Assembly: GCF_900155945.1 (NCBI RefSeq)
Contig: NZ_FTMN01000005.1
Location: 186,001 to 250,000 of the forward strand
Length of the DNA: 64,000 bases
Direction of reading: 5' to 3'
Origin: Marinobacterium stanieri
GTDB taxonomy: Bacteria; Pseudomonadota; Gammaproteobacteria; Pseudomonadales; Balneatricaceae
Below, piece after piece: positions 1 to 8,403 of the stretch. The notes below the pieces were generated by a model. That model had not been told where the DNA came from and ran no database searches. It saw only the letters and a program-made list of their open reading frames with translations. Numbering within the stretch: position 1 is the stretch's first letter; each line of letters opens with the position of its first letter. The position numbers and the translations under genes are program-made.

Positions 1-857
1 AAGGCGTGCAGGTAATCCACCTGCACGTCGTCCTTGCGCAGGCCCAGAAAGATCTGCTTATCCACACCGGTTTCGCCTAGTCGCAGGGGGTGCAGCGGCA
101 GGCGTTGCTGATATTCCTCCACCAGCCAGCGGGGCAGGGCGGCGACGCCACGTCCGGCGGCGACCATCTGCAGCATGATATCCGTGGTTTCAATCTGCTT
201 GTGCCGCAACGGGCTACAGCCTGCAGGGGTCAGAAAGCGGTTGAAGATATCCAGCCGGTCAGGCTCCACGGGGTAAGTGATCAGGGTTTCGGGAACCAGT
301 TGCTCGGGCTCCACTCGTGTCTGACCAAACAGGGCATGCTCGGGGCCGACGACCAGCACCTGTTCGTAATCGAACACCGGCTCGAATACCAGGCCGCTGC
401 GATGCAGGGGGTCCGGTGTCACCAGCAGGTCGATCTCATGGCCGTACAGAGCGCCCATGCCGCCGAACTGGAATTTCTGCCGCACATCTACATCCACGCC
501 CGGCCAGAGTTTCAGGTAGGGGCTGACCACTTTCAGCAGCCACTGGTAGCAGGGGTGACACTCCATGCCGATGCGCAGGGTGCCACGCTGACCGCTGGCA
601 AACTGCTGCATCAGATCTTCTGCATGCTCAAACTGCGGCAGCAGCCGTTCAGCCAGTTTTAACAGATATTCACCGGCCTGGGTCAGGCGCAGGCGGCGGC
701 CTTCCTTCTGCCAGATCGGCGTGCCCAGCTGTTGTTCCAGCTTGCGCACCGAGTGGCTCAGTGCCGATTGTGTCAGACAGAGAGTGTCGGCGGCGGCGGT
801 GAGAGAACCCTGCTGGTCGACGGCGCGCAGGATCATCAGGTGGTGGCGTTCAAGCAT
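1..857 (-). CDS. metR: MetR, LysR-family activator of methionine genes (3' end cut by window edge)
   Basis: LysR-type regulator. The reading frame starts at the ATG read on the minus strand at 857 and stays open to base 1, giving about 285 residues of an expected 300-317. The N-terminus (MLERHHLMILRAVDQQGSLT) begins a winged helix-turn-helix with the LysR signature LTQSALSHSVRKLE, followed by a substrate-binding domain. In known MetR proteins that domain binds homocysteine and controls metE and metR. Divergent placement from metE with about 100 bp between them is the classic metR-metE arrangement, which decides the name. The ATG slightly upstream at 865 is followed at once by a stop. Only the extreme C-terminus is missing. 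Confidence 0.9.
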   Translation of the reverse strand, partial: MLERHHLMILRAVDQQGSLTAAADTLCLTQSALSHSVRKLEQQLGTPIWQKEGRRLRLTQAGEYLLKLAERLLPQFEHAEDLMQQFASGQRGTLRIGMECHPCYQWLLKVVSPYLKLWPGVDVDVRQKFQFGGMGALYGHEIDLLVTPDPLHRSGLVFEPVFDYEQVLVVGPEHALFGQTRVEPEQLVPETLITYPVEPDRLDIFNRFLTPAGCSPLRHKQIETTDIMLQMVAAGRGVAALPRWLVEEYQQRLPLHPLRLGETGVDKQIFLGLRKDDVQVDYLHA

Positions 858-885
858 ATCAATCCATGATTTGAGCTAATTGGTT

Positions 886-912
886 GATGAGATAATGCCA
901 TTATTTTTCATC
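886..912. promoter_or_regulatory. Inverted repeat in the metR-metE intergenic region, candidate MetR operator
   Basis: ATAATG (892-897) and CATTAT (899-904) form a perfect inverted pair around one base. The flanking GATGA (886-890) and TCATC (908-912) extend it with a one-base offset. It lies between the divergent starts of metR and metE, where MetR sites are known in enterics. It does not match the TGAA-N5-TTCA enteric consensus exactly, so the assignment is inference. Confidence 0.45.
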
Positions 913-959
913 ATTCATAAGGGCTAGCATCTCTCTTGAATTGAATCATGGAGAGAGTC

Positions 960-3269
960 ATGCGCCGTCCCACAGAACACAAAACCCTGCTGCATAACCT
1001 TGGTTTCCCGCGTATCGGGGCTCGTCGTGAACTGAAATTTGCCCAGGAAGCTTTCTGGAAAGGTGAGGCGACCGAGGCGGCGCTGCTTGGCACGGCAGCC
1101 GATCTGCGTCAGCAGAACTGGCAGCGTCAAGCCGGGCTGGATTTCGTGCCGGTGGGGGACTTCTCTCTGTATGACCAGGTGCTGGATATGAGCTTTACGC
1201 TGGGTAACCTGCCAGCGCGTATTCAGGGGCTGGAAGGCTCGGAGCTGGACCAGTATTTCCGCGTTGCCCGTGGCCGTTCTGCCAACGATGCCGACGACAA
1301 CGCGGTTCATGCCGGCGAGATGACCAAGTGGTTCGACACCAATTACCACTACATCGTGCCGGAATTCAGTGCCGAAACCTGCTTCAGCCTGAACCCGGCC
1401 CGCCTGCTGACACAGCTGGCCGAAGCCCGTGAGCAGGGCCATAACGCCAAACCGGTGCTGATTGGACCGATTACCTATTTGTTGTTGGGCAAATCCAAGG
1501 ACGAGACCCAGCCTCTGAGCCTGCTGGCACAGTTGCTGCCGGTGTATGCTGAACTGCTCGATCTGCTGGCAGAGCAGGGCGTGGAATGGGTACAAATCGA
1601 CGAACCCGCACTGGTGACGGATCTCTCACCGGAATGGCAGGACGCCTTCCGCACCGCTTACGCGGCATTGTCTGACAGCGGTGTGAAGCTGCTGCTGACG
1701 ACCTACTTCGGTCAACTTGGCGACAACCTGGAACTGGCGTGTAGCCTGCCGGTGGCGGGCTTGCACCTGGATGCCGTGAATGCCCGTGCGGAGGTGGCAT
1801 CGGTCATCCGTCAATTGGCTGCCGACAAGGTGCTGTCGCTGGGGGTGGTGAACGGTCGCAACATCTGGAAAACCGACCTGAGCGCATTGCTGGATTGGCT
1901 GGAACCGGTCGCACAGCAGCTCGGGAAGCGCCTGTGGATCGCGCCGTCCTGCTCCCTGCTGCATGTGCCGGTGGACCTGTCCAGCGAGCAAACGCTGGAT
2001 GCGGAATTTCACTCCTGGCTGGCTTTTGCCCAGCAGAAACTGGATGAGCTGAGGGTTATCCACAGCGCCTTGAACCATGGCCGCGATTCCGTCGTGGCAG
2101 AACTGGCAGAAAACCTGGCGGCACTGAATAGCCGCCGTACCTCTCATCGCGTGCACAACCCGCGTGTGCAGAAGGCTGTCGGTGCTATTGATGCGGCTTT
2201 GGGGGAGCGAAACAGCCCCTATCCGCAACGTGTCGCGGTGCAGCGTGAAAAACTGAAGCTGCCGTTGTATCCGACTACGACCATCGGTTCTTTCCCGCAG
2301 ACCCAGGGGATTCGCCAGAACCGTCGGGCCTTCAAGAGAGGCGAACTTGATGCGGGTGAATATGAGATCCGCATGAAGCAGGAGATTGAGTTCTCGGTAA
2401 AGCAACAGGAAGCGCTGGGTCTGGATGTGTTGGTGCACGGTGAAGCCGAGCGGAACGATATGGTGGAATACTTCGGTGAACAGCTGGATGGCTACGCCTT
2501 CAGCCAGTTCGGTTGGGTGCAGTCCTACGGTTCTCGCTGCGTGAAACCGCCCATCCTGTTCGGTGATATCAGCCGCCCCAACGCGATGACGGTGGAGTGG
2601 ATCAAGTACGCCCAGTCACTGACTGACAAGCCCATGAAGGGCATGCTCACCGGCCCGGTCACGATCCTGAACTGGTCTTTCGTGCGTGACGACCAGCCAC
2701 GCTCGCTCAGTTGTCAGCAGCTTGCACTGGCGATCCGTGACGAGGTGCAGGATCTGGAAGCCGCTGGTATCAATATCATCCAGATCGACGAAGCCGCCCT
2801 GCGTGAAGGCTTGCCACTGCGTCGCAGCCAGTGGAACGAATACCTGAGCTGGGCGGTGGAATCCTTCCGTATCAGCGCCAATGGCGTTTCCGATACCACC
2901 CAGATCCACACCCATATGTGCTATTCGGAGTTCAACGACATCATCGAGGCGATCGCACAGATGGATGCGGACGTGATCACCATCGAAACCTCCCGTTCCG
3001 ACATGGAGCTGCTGGATGTGTTCGATGCCTTCCACTACCCGAACGAGATCGGCCCGGGTGTCTACGATATCCACAGCCCTAACATTCCGTCGGTGGAGCA
3101 GATGGTGAAGTTGATGCGTCTGGCCGCTCAACGCATACCGGCTGAACGTCTGTGGGTAAACCCGGACTGCGGCCTCAAAACCCGCCAGTGGAGTGAAGTG
3201 ATACCAGCGCTGCAGAATATGGTGGAAGCGGCCAGGGTTCTGCGCGCCGACAGAGCTGCTGCGGCTTGA
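960..3269 (+). CDS. metE: Cobalamin-independent methionine synthase
   Basis: 5-methyltetrahydropteroyltriglutamate-homocysteine methyltransferase, the zinc enzyme that makes methionine without B12. It is about 769 aa, full length for the family, with both homologous barrels. The N-terminal half carries [15 protein letters not shown]; the C-terminal half carries [10 protein letters not shown] (about residue 440), [17 protein letters not shown] with the zinc-ligand His, THMCYSEF with a zinc-ligand Cys, and NPDCGLKTR with the last zinc Cys. An ATG at 948 is also in frame, but GGAGAG (950-955) sits at proper distance from the ATG at 960, so I prefer 960. It is divergent from metR and probably activated by it. 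The B12-independent enzyme coexists with the large B12 uptake/assembly locus farther down the window. Confidence 0.96.
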   Translation: MRRPTEHKTLLHNLGFPRIGARRELKFAQEAFWKGEATEAALLGTAADLRQQNWQRQAGLDFVPVGDFSLYDQVLDMSFTLGNLPARIQGLEGSELDQYFRVARGRSANDADDNAVHAGEMTKWFDTNYHYIVPEFSAETCFSLNPARLLTQLAEAREQGHNAKPVLIGPITYLLLGKSKDETQPLSLLAQLLPVYAELLDLLAEQGVEWVQIDEPALVTDLSPEWQDAFRTAYAALSDSGVKLLLTTYFGQLGDNLELACSLPVAGLHLDAVNARAEVASVIRQLAADKVLSLGVVNGRNIWKTDLSALLDWLEPVAQQLGKRLWIAPSCSLLHVPVDLSSEQTLDAEFHSWLAFAQQKLDELRVIHSALNHGRDSVVAELAENLAALNSRRTSHRVHNPRVQKAVGAIDAALGERNSPYPQRVAVQREKLKLPLYPTTTIGSFPQTQGIRQNRRAFKRGELDAGEYEIRMKQEIEFSVKQQEALGLDVLVHGEAERNDMVEYFGEQLDGYAFSQFGWVQSYGSRCVKPPILFGDISRPNAMTVEWIKYAQSLTDKPMKGMLTGPVTILNWSFVRDDQPRSLSCQQLALAIRDEVQDLEAAGINIIQIDEAALREGLPLRRSQWNEYLSWAVESFRISANGVSDTTQIHTHMCYSEFNDIIEAIAQMDADVITIETSRSDMELLDVFDAFHYPNEIGPGVYDIHSPNIPSVEQMVKLMRLAAQRIPAERLWVNPDCGLKTRQWSEVIPALQNMVEAARVLRADRAAAA

Positions 3270-3284
3270 TCACGAGGGTTCTCA

Positions 3285-3309
3285 GAGGGCGGAGCCGGGC
3301 TCCGTCCTC
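3285..3309 (+). terminator. Stem-loop after metE
   Basis: GAGGGCGGAGC (3285-3295) and GCTCCGTCCTC (3299-3309) form an 11-bp stem with one G-T pair and a 3-base loop, 16 bp after the metE stop. No T-run follows, so it may be a weak or factor-assisted terminator or an mRNA-stabilising hairpin. Confidence 0.45.
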
Positions 3310-3482
3310 TGCTTGGGGGAGGTTGTCAGGTGAATGATTCATTTTTTTGATCAATTCGATAATTACGGCCCGATTGATGGTAAGTGGTTGCTGTATGACT
3401 ATTACCTCATCAGGCCGCGACATGATTTGAACTGAATTTCCGGTACGAACATCGGCTTTCCGAACTCAGAGGAGTAGGTGAT

Positions 3483-4286
3483 ATGACCGCTAAACAACCC
3501 ACTGTTTTTGTTCCCCATGGTGCCGGCCCCTGTTTCTTCATGGACTGGAACCCGGCTGATGCCTGGGACAACATGGCTGCTTACCTGCGCAGCATTCGCG
3601 ATACCCTGCCGGAGCAGCCCAAGGCGATCCTGATGGTGTCGGCACACTGGCTGGAGACCGAATTTCGGGTTACCAGCGGTGCCAGTCCTGAGCTGATTTT
3701 CGACTACTACGGTTTTCCGCAGCATACCTATGAGCTGACCTATCCGGCGCCGGGCCATCCTGAGCTGGCACAGCAGGTGGTTGAGCTGCTGCGCAATGAA
3801 GGTCTGGCTGCGGCCAGCGACGATGAGCGGGGGTACGATCACGGCATGTTTATCCCGCTGAAGCTGATGTTCCCCGAGGCTGAAATCCCGGTGGTGCAGC
3901 TGTCTCTGCGTCAGGATATGGACCCTGAAGCACACCTGCAGGCCGGTCGTGCCCTGGCATCGCTGCGTGAGCAGGGTGTTCTGATTGTGGGCAGCGGCAT
4001 GAGCTTCCACAACATGCGCGGCTATGGCGATCCTCGTTTTGGACCCATCTCGGACCAGTTCGATGCCTGGCTGAAGCAAACCGTAGAGGCGGAACCGGAG
4101 CAGTGCTTCCAGGGGCTGAGTCAGTGGGAACAGGCCCCCATGGCGCGCCAGTGTCACCCGCCCCGTGCCGAAGAGCACCTGATTCCGTTGATGGTCACGG
4201 CAGGTGCCGCTGGTGAAGACAGAGGCCAGCGTGACTTTACCGACCGCGTGCTGGAAACAACGCTGTCCGGCTATCGCTTCGGCTGA
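3483..4286 (+). CDS. DODA-type extradiol dioxygenase (LigB superfamily, YgiD-like)
   Basis: 267-aa protein of the 4,5-DOPA extradiol dioxygenase family, which opens catechol-type rings or related substrates with one metal ion. The usual metal-site histidines are visible: H12 in VPHGAG, H55 in VSAHW, H120 in YDHGMF and H176 in SFHNMRG. Length is normal for the bacterial YgiD/DODA group. A good ribosome-binding site (AGAGGAG) precedes the ATG. It stands alone between metE and the MarR set, with its own hairpin downstream. The natural substrate cannot be read from the sequence. A role in aromatic catabolism would fit the nearby aryl-acid genes but is inference. Confidence 0.85.
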   Translation: MTAKQPTVFVPHGAGPCFFMDWNPADAWDNMAAYLRSIRDTLPEQPKAILMVSAHWLETEFRVTSGASPELIFDYYGFPQHTYELTYPAPGHPELAQQVVELLRNEGLAAASDDERGYDHGMFIPLKLMFPEAEIPVVQLSLRQDMDPEAHLQAGRALASLREQGVLIVGSGMSFHNMRGYGDPRFGPISDQFDAWLKQTVEAEPEQCFQGLSQWEQAPMARQCHPPRAEEHLIPLMVTAGAAGEDRGQRDFTDRVLETTLSGYRFG

Positions 4287-4308
4287 GGCTGTAAAATCCA
4301 GCCAGTAC

Positions 4309-4335
4309 CCCTGCCTGACCCCTTCTCAGGCAGGG
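4309..4335 (+). terminator. Probable terminator after the dioxygenase gene
   Basis: CCCTGCCTGA (4309-4318) pairs perfectly with TCAGGCAGGG (4326-4335) across a 7-base loop. A pyrimidine-rich tail (tgctcccttcctttc) follows rather than a pure T-run. It lies 22 bp after the stop codon. Confidence 0.6.
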
Positions 4336-4424
4336 TGCTCCCTTCCTTTCTCCTTGTAGCCGGGTCCCCTTCTGCTTGCCCCTACGCATGATTCCAACAG
4401 CGGGATGATATGTTTCACAGTTTG

Positions 4425-4444
4425 ATATTTTATGTATGAAATAT
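4425..4444. promoter_or_regulatory. AT-rich palindrome upstream of the MarR gene, candidate autoregulatory operator
   Basis: ATATTT (4425-4430) and AAATAT (4439-4444) flank TATGTATG, giving a 20-bp near-palindrome about 40-70 bp before the MarR start. The size and symmetry match typical MarR-dimer sites. The link to this regulator is inferred from position only. Confidence 0.45.
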
Positions 4445-4480
4445 TAGTGTTTGAATCATTATCAATGCTCAGCTGAGGGA

Positions 4481-4936
4481 ATGGACCAAGTAATGGATAG
4501 CGAACTGGCACTCAAAACCTGGTTTCGGATGCTGTCGAACACGGCACTGATTGAACAGGAACTCCGCACGCTGTTCGTGAACGAGTTCAATGTAACCCTG
4601 CCTCAATTCGACCTCATGGCAGCGCTGCACCACGCCGGTGGCAGCGAGAAGATGTCGGCCCTGTCCAAGTGGATGAAGGTGTCCAACGGCAATATCACGG
4701 GTGTGGTGGATCGCCTGGAACGGGATGGTCTGGTGGCACGCCAGGCGCTGCCGGAGGACCGCCGCGTCAAAATCATCCACCTCACCGAAACAGGAAGTGA
4801 AGTATTCACACAGATGGCGAAGCGCCATAAGGAATGGATTTCGACACTGCTGGATGAGATCAGCGAAGGCGATCTTGAGCAGTTGCATCTTCAGCTGATG
4901 CAGTTGAGCAAAACAATAAAAAGAAAACTTCAGTAG
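4481..4936 (+). CDS. MarR-family transcriptional regulator
   Basis: About 151-aa winged-helix repressor. Visible features are NVTLPQFDLMAALHHAGG (helix 1-2 region), the recognition region LSKWMKVSNGNITGVVDRLERDGLV, and the beta-wing RQALPEDRRVKIIHLTETG with the conserved DRR. In-frame starts exist at 4451, 4481 and 4493; none has an ideal Shine-Dalgarno, so the first residues are uncertain. It is immediately followed (about 15 bp) by the thioesterase and TRAP genes on the same strand. It therefore probably controls the set in response to an aromatic acid or its CoA thioester, as related MarR proteins (BadR, CouR, HpaR) do. The ligand is not known from sequence. Confidence 0.88.
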   Translation: MDQVMDSELALKTWFRMLSNTALIEQELRTLFVNEFNVTLPQFDLMAALHHAGGSEKMSALSKWMKVSNGNITGVVDRLERDGLVARQALPEDRRVKIIHLTETGSEVFTQMAKRHKEWISTLLDEISEGDLEQLHLQLMQLSKTIKRKLQ

Positions 4937-4952
4937 CCTGATGGAGCCCACT

Positions 4953-5381
4953 ATGCGGTATTCACGCGAAGAACTGATCCGCTTCAGACACTGCGATCCC
5001 GCCGGGATCGTGTTCTACCCCCGTTACCTGGAAATCGTTAACGATACCGTCGAAGACTGGTTTGAACACATAGGATTTGCGTTCAAAACCATGCAACAGC
5101 GCTTCGGTGCCGGGGTTCCCACCGTCAACTTGAATATCCGCTTTGCGTCCCCCTGTCGCCAGGGTGATCGTTTGCAGCTGTCACTGGTGTGTAACCGAAT
5201 CGGTGACAGCTCCATTGTGCTCAGCATCCGCTCCGCTCAAGCGGACAATCCGGTATTTGAAGCCGAGGTGGTGCTCTGCTTTACCAGTATCGGTGAGCGG
5301 GTGGAGAAACTCAGCATCCCGGCCGAGATTCGCCACCAGATACAGCAATATCTGGACGAGACGGTCGCTGCGACGGCCTAG
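4953..5381 (+). CDS. Acyl-CoA thioesterase, 4-hydroxybenzoyl-CoA thioesterase (hot-dog) family
   Basis: About 142-aa single hot-dog fold protein. The signature RFRHCDPAGIVFYPRYLEIVN holds the catalytic Asp of the Pseudomonas-type 4-hydroxybenzoyl-CoA thioesterase (Asp in HCDPAG, residue 15 from this start). An upstream ATG at 4941 is in frame, but GGAG at 4943-4946 is correctly spaced for the ATG at 4953. It sits between the MarR regulator and the TRAP transporter genes, all on one strand. In this context it may hydrolyse the arylacyl-CoA made by the downstream oxidoreductase, releasing the free acid. A YbgC-like housekeeping thioesterase is the alternative. Confidence 0.85.
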   Translation: MRYSREELIRFRHCDPAGIVFYPRYLEIVNDTVEDWFEHIGFAFKTMQQRFGAGVPTVNLNIRFASPCRQGDRLQLSLVCNRIGDSSIVLSIRSAQADNPVFEAEVVLCFTSIGERVEKLSIPAEIRHQIQQYLDETVAATA

Positions 5382-5432
5382 CAGCCGCTGCCAACCCAAC
5401 AATCTGCACAACAATAATAAGAGAGACACACT

Positions 5433-5960
5433 ATGGACACTGTCCTGGAACAGCCTCGGCCAGCTCTGGCCAAGGGGTACTACCACCGGTTGCTGACCGG
5501 CTGTGGTGTGCTTGCGGCGCTGATGTTTGCCCTGATGGGAGCGCTGGTGTGCACCGATATCTTCCTGCGTAACCTGACCACTGTCTCCATGCCCTGGACC
5601 GTCGAGGTCTGTGAATACCTGCTGATGACGGCCACCATGCTGGCCGCACCCTGGCTGCTGTATCAGGAAGGGCATATCCGTATCGATCTTCTGCTGCGAG
5701 CACTGGCGCCGGGTTGGCGCGTGTGGGCGGATCGTCTGATCAGTGCCCTGGGCCTGCTGATCTGTGTGCTACTGACCTGGTTTGCCATCGACGTGGCACA
5801 GGACAAGGCACAGCAGGGTAGCCTGGTGTTCAAGGTACTGGTGTTTCCCGAGTGGTGGCTGAATCTGCCGATGATTCTGGGCTTTGGTTTGATGACGCTG
5901 GAGTTTGCGCGTCGCTTGTTGCCGCTGTCTTCCGCTACATCTGATGAGGAGGTGCTGTGA
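5433..5960 (+). CDS. dctQ: TRAP transporter small membrane subunit (DctQ family)
   Basis: 175-aa integral membrane protein with four hydrophobic segments (roughly residues 25-45, 60-80, 100-122 and 142-160), the usual DctQ topology. The conserved tract NLTTVSMPWTVEVCEYLLM lies before the second helix. It overlaps the dctM start by the TGATG arrangement, with a perfect AGGAGG inside its last codons, so the two are translationally coupled. It works with DctM and the binding protein DctP encoded just downstream to import an organic acid using the sodium gradient. Confidence 0.92.
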   Translation: MDTVLEQPRPALAKGYYHRLLTGCGVLAALMFALMGALVCTDIFLRNLTTVSMPWTVEVCEYLLMTATMLAAPWLLYQEGHIRIDLLLRALAPGWRVWADRLISALGLLICVLLTWFAIDVAQDKAQQGSLVFKVLVFPEWWLNLPMILGFGLMTLEFARRLLPLSSATSDEEVL

Positions 5961-7285
5961 TGGAGTGGTATCACGCACTGATGATCATGCTGGGGACGCT
6001 GTTTACCCTGATGCTGGTCGGGCTGCCGGTCGCTTTCGCGTTCCTCGGCGTCAACCTGCTCGGTGCCTGGCTGTTTATGGGCGGAGAGGCGGGGCTGGCG
6101 CAGCTGGTGCGCAACTCGGTCAGTGCCATCAGCAGCTTCTCCCTGACACCCATTCCCCTGTTCGTAATGATGGGTGAGCTGCTGTTCCATACCGGCCTGG
6201 CCTTCAGAGCCATCTCCAGCATTGAACAGCTGATCACGCGTCTGCCGGGTCGGCTGTCGGTGGTGTCCATTCTCGGTGGTACCACCTTTGCTGCGCTGTC
6301 CGGTTCAACGATTGCCAATACCGCCATGATGGGCAGCGCGATGCTGCCGGAAATGCTCAAACGCGGGTATCACCCGACCCTTGCCATGGGGCCGATCATG
6401 GCTGTGGGCGGCATCGCCATGCTGATTCCCCCGTCCGCGCTGGCGGTAATGCTGGGCAGTCTGGCCGGCGTCTCGATCAGTGGCTTGCTGGTGGGTGGCA
6501 TCATTCCGGGCTTGTTGATGGCTGCAGGTTTCCTCGCCTATGTGATCTTGCGTTCACGCAAGGAAGAGGCTGATCAGGGTGATGAAGACGCACAGCTGGA
6601 TATCGGTCAGCCCAGCCATTGGCAGCGCTGGTGGCCTTTCTTCCGCGATGTGGTGCCGCTGCTGGGAATCTTCGTCGCGGTGGTGGGGTGCATGCTGGCT
6701 GGCTGGGCGTCGCCCACTGAATCGGCCGCCATCGGTGTACTGGCCTCGCTGATCGCGACCCTGGCCTATCGCACCCTGACGCTGAAAAACCTGATGGTTT
6801 CGCTGATGGAAACCACCAAGGTCTCCGTGATCATTCTGTTCGTGCTGGTGGCTTCTACCGGTTTCTCCCAGCAGCTGAGCTTCTCCGGTGCCACCGGTGG
6901 TCTGCTGTCGCTGATCACGGATTATGAGCTGTCGGCCTTCTGGCTGACGGTGGGCATGCTGGCAATCATTCTGATCATGGGCTGCGTCATCGATCAGGTC
7001 AGCATGATGATGATCACCCTGCCGTTCTTTATGCCGCTGGCCGCTGCCGCCGGGATCGATCCGGTGTGGCTGGGCGTGATGATGCTGATTGCCATGGAGC
7101 TGGGCCTGCTGACGCCACCCTTTGGCCTGCTGTTGATGGTGATGCAGGGGGTGGTGCCCAAGTCCATTCGCCTGCCACAGATCTATGCGGCAGCGGTACC
7201 TTTCCTGCTAATCGAGGCGCTGGTGCTGGTGTGCATCCTGTTGCTGCCCTGGTTGGCAACGGGGCTTCCAAGTCTCATGAAATAG
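5960..7285 (+). CDS. dctM: TRAP transporter large membrane subunit (DctM family)
   Basis: About 441-aa protein with 11-12 hydrophobic segments. Recognisable DctM stretches include GLPVAFAFLGVNLLGAW, the GSTIANTAMMGSAMLPEM loop and GCVIDQVSMMMITLPFFMP. The ATG at 5960 overlaps the dctQ stop and follows AGGAGG with 7-bp spacing; an in-frame GTG at 5957 is less likely. It is the permease proper of the TRAP system. The substrate is probably an aryl or branched 2-hydroxy/2-oxo acid judging by the neighbouring dehydrogenase and oxidoreductase, which is inference. Confidence 0.93.
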   Translation: MEWYHALMIMLGTLFTLMLVGLPVAFAFLGVNLLGAWLFMGGEAGLAQLVRNSVSAISSFSLTPIPLFVMMGELLFHTGLAFRAISSIEQLITRLPGRLSVVSILGGTTFAALSGSTIANTAMMGSAMLPEMLKRGYHPTLAMGPIMAVGGIAMLIPPSALAVMLGSLAGVSISGLLVGGIIPGLLMAAGFLAYVILRSRKEEADQGDEDAQLDIGQPSHWQRWWPFFRDVVPLLGIFVAVVGCMLAGWASPTESAAIGVLASLIATLAYRTLTLKNLMVSLMETTKVSVIILFVLVASTGFSQQLSFSGATGGLLSLITDYELSAFWLTVGMLAIILIMGCVIDQVSMMMITLPFFMPLAAAAGIDPVWLGVMMLIAMELGLLTPPFGLLLMVMQGVVPKSIRLPQIYAAAVPFLLIEALVLVCILLLPWLATGLPSLMK

Positions 7286-7365
7286 CTCAACCAAGACCTG
7301 ATAACAATGAACGGCCCTGAGCCGACAAAAAACGACATCCAATACCCAACACAATGGTGAAGTGC

Positions 7366-8331
7366 ATGAATAATAAATCTAAGAAATTGCTCTGCGGTAG
7401 CCTGCTGGTTCTGACCCCAATGATGACACAGGCGGCTGAGGTCACGCTGAAAGCGGTATCAGCCTTTGGCCCGGATACCTACTTCAATCAGCGTTTTGCG
7501 CAGTTCGTCGAGAAGGTGAACGCTGAGGGCAAGGGGCTGGTGCAGATCAATCTGGTCGGCGGCCCTGAAGCAATTCCGCCGTTCGAGATCGGCAACGCCG
7601 TGCGGGCCGGTATCGTCGATATCGCCAACACCACCGGTGTGTTTCACGCCAATATGGTGCCGGAAACCCTGGCCATGACCCTGACCAACAAGTCGATGGC
7701 GGAGCTGCGTGAAAACGGCGGCCATGCACTTATGGACCAGCTGCACCGCGACAAGGCCAATATGTTGTGGCTGGCGCGCCTGTCCGATGGCATCCAGTAC
7801 CACGTGTATACCAACAAGGAAGTCGATTCGACCAACTTCTCCGGTCTCAAGCTACGCAGCGTGCCGGTCTATCGTCCTTTCTTCCAGGCACTTGATGCCA
7901 CACCGCTTCAGGTTGCGCCCGGCGAGGTGCTTACCGCGCTGGAACGTGGTGTGGTTGATGGCTATGGCTGGCCGGCCACAGGGATCTTCGATCTGGGCTG
8001 GCAGGAGAAAACTGCCTACCGCGTGGAGCCCGGCTTCTACAACGTGGAAATCAGCCTGTTCATGAACCAGGACAGCTGGTCCAAACTGGATGACGAGCAG
8101 CGTGCCTTCCTCAACAAGCAGGTTGCCTGGGTGGAGTCATTGAATGCCAAGGCGGCACAAAATGCCGAGCTGGAAAAGCAGAAGCAGGCGGAAGCGGGCA
8201 TTCAGGCCATCGAGCTGAGCCCGGAACAAGGCAAACGTTTCCAGCAGCTGTCCCAGCAGGCCGGTTGGCAGGCGCTTGAACAGATCAGTCCGAAGCAGGT
8301 TGGCGACCTGAAAGCGCATTTCGGCAGTTAA
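7366..8331 (+). CDS. dctP: TRAP transporter periplasmic substrate-binding protein (DctP family)
   Basis: About 321-aa secreted protein. The start at 7366 gives a clean signal peptide (basic MNNKSKK, then hydrophobic, cleavage near TQA-AEV) and follows GGTGAAG; the in-frame ATG at 7354 adds four residues and is less likely. Binding-fold features are GLKLRSVPVYRPFFQALDATPL, containing the conserved Arg that salt-bridges a carboxylate in DctP proteins, and ALERGVVDGYGWPATGI. The C-terminus has a charged helical linker (EKQKQAEAG). It lies 80 bp after dctM with no own promoter that I can define. It delivers ligand to DctQM. Confidence 0.92.
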   Translation: MNNKSKKLLCGSLLVLTPMMTQAAEVTLKAVSAFGPDTYFNQRFAQFVEKVNAEGKGLVQINLVGGPEAIPPFEIGNAVRAGIVDIANTTGVFHANMVPETLAMTLTNKSMAELRENGGHALMDQLHRDKANMLWLARLSDGIQYHVYTNKEVDSTNFSGLKLRSVPVYRPFFQALDATPLQVAPGEVLTALERGVVDGYGWPATGIFDLGWQEKTAYRVEPGFYNVEISLFMNQDSWSKLDDEQRAFLNKQVAWVESLNAKAAQNAELEKQKQAEAGIQAIELSPEQGKRFQQLSQQAGWQALEQISPKQVGDLKAHFGS

Positions 8332-8340
8332 TCCAGCCTC

Positions 8341-8361
8341 GGCCCGTCCTGGTGACGGGCC
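8341..8361 (+). terminator. Intercistronic stem-loop after dctP
   Basis: GGCCCGTC (8341-8348) pairs perfectly with GACGGGCC (8354-8361) over a 5-base loop, 10 bp after the dctP stop. There is no T-run, so it may protect the abundant dctP message or partly terminate before the dehydrogenase gene. Confidence 0.5.
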
Positions 8362-8403
8362 ACTTAAGGCTTCCGAATTTTCACAGATCTGTCGGGTGAT
8401 CCC

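Noticed and set aside
90-662. Open frame of 190 codons on the plus strand
   Set aside because: It lies antisense within metR, whose minus-strand frame has clear LysR motifs.
858-959. Possible cobalamin riboswitch controlling metE
   Set aside because: The gap is only about 100 bp and lacks the B12 box that is clear before btuB.
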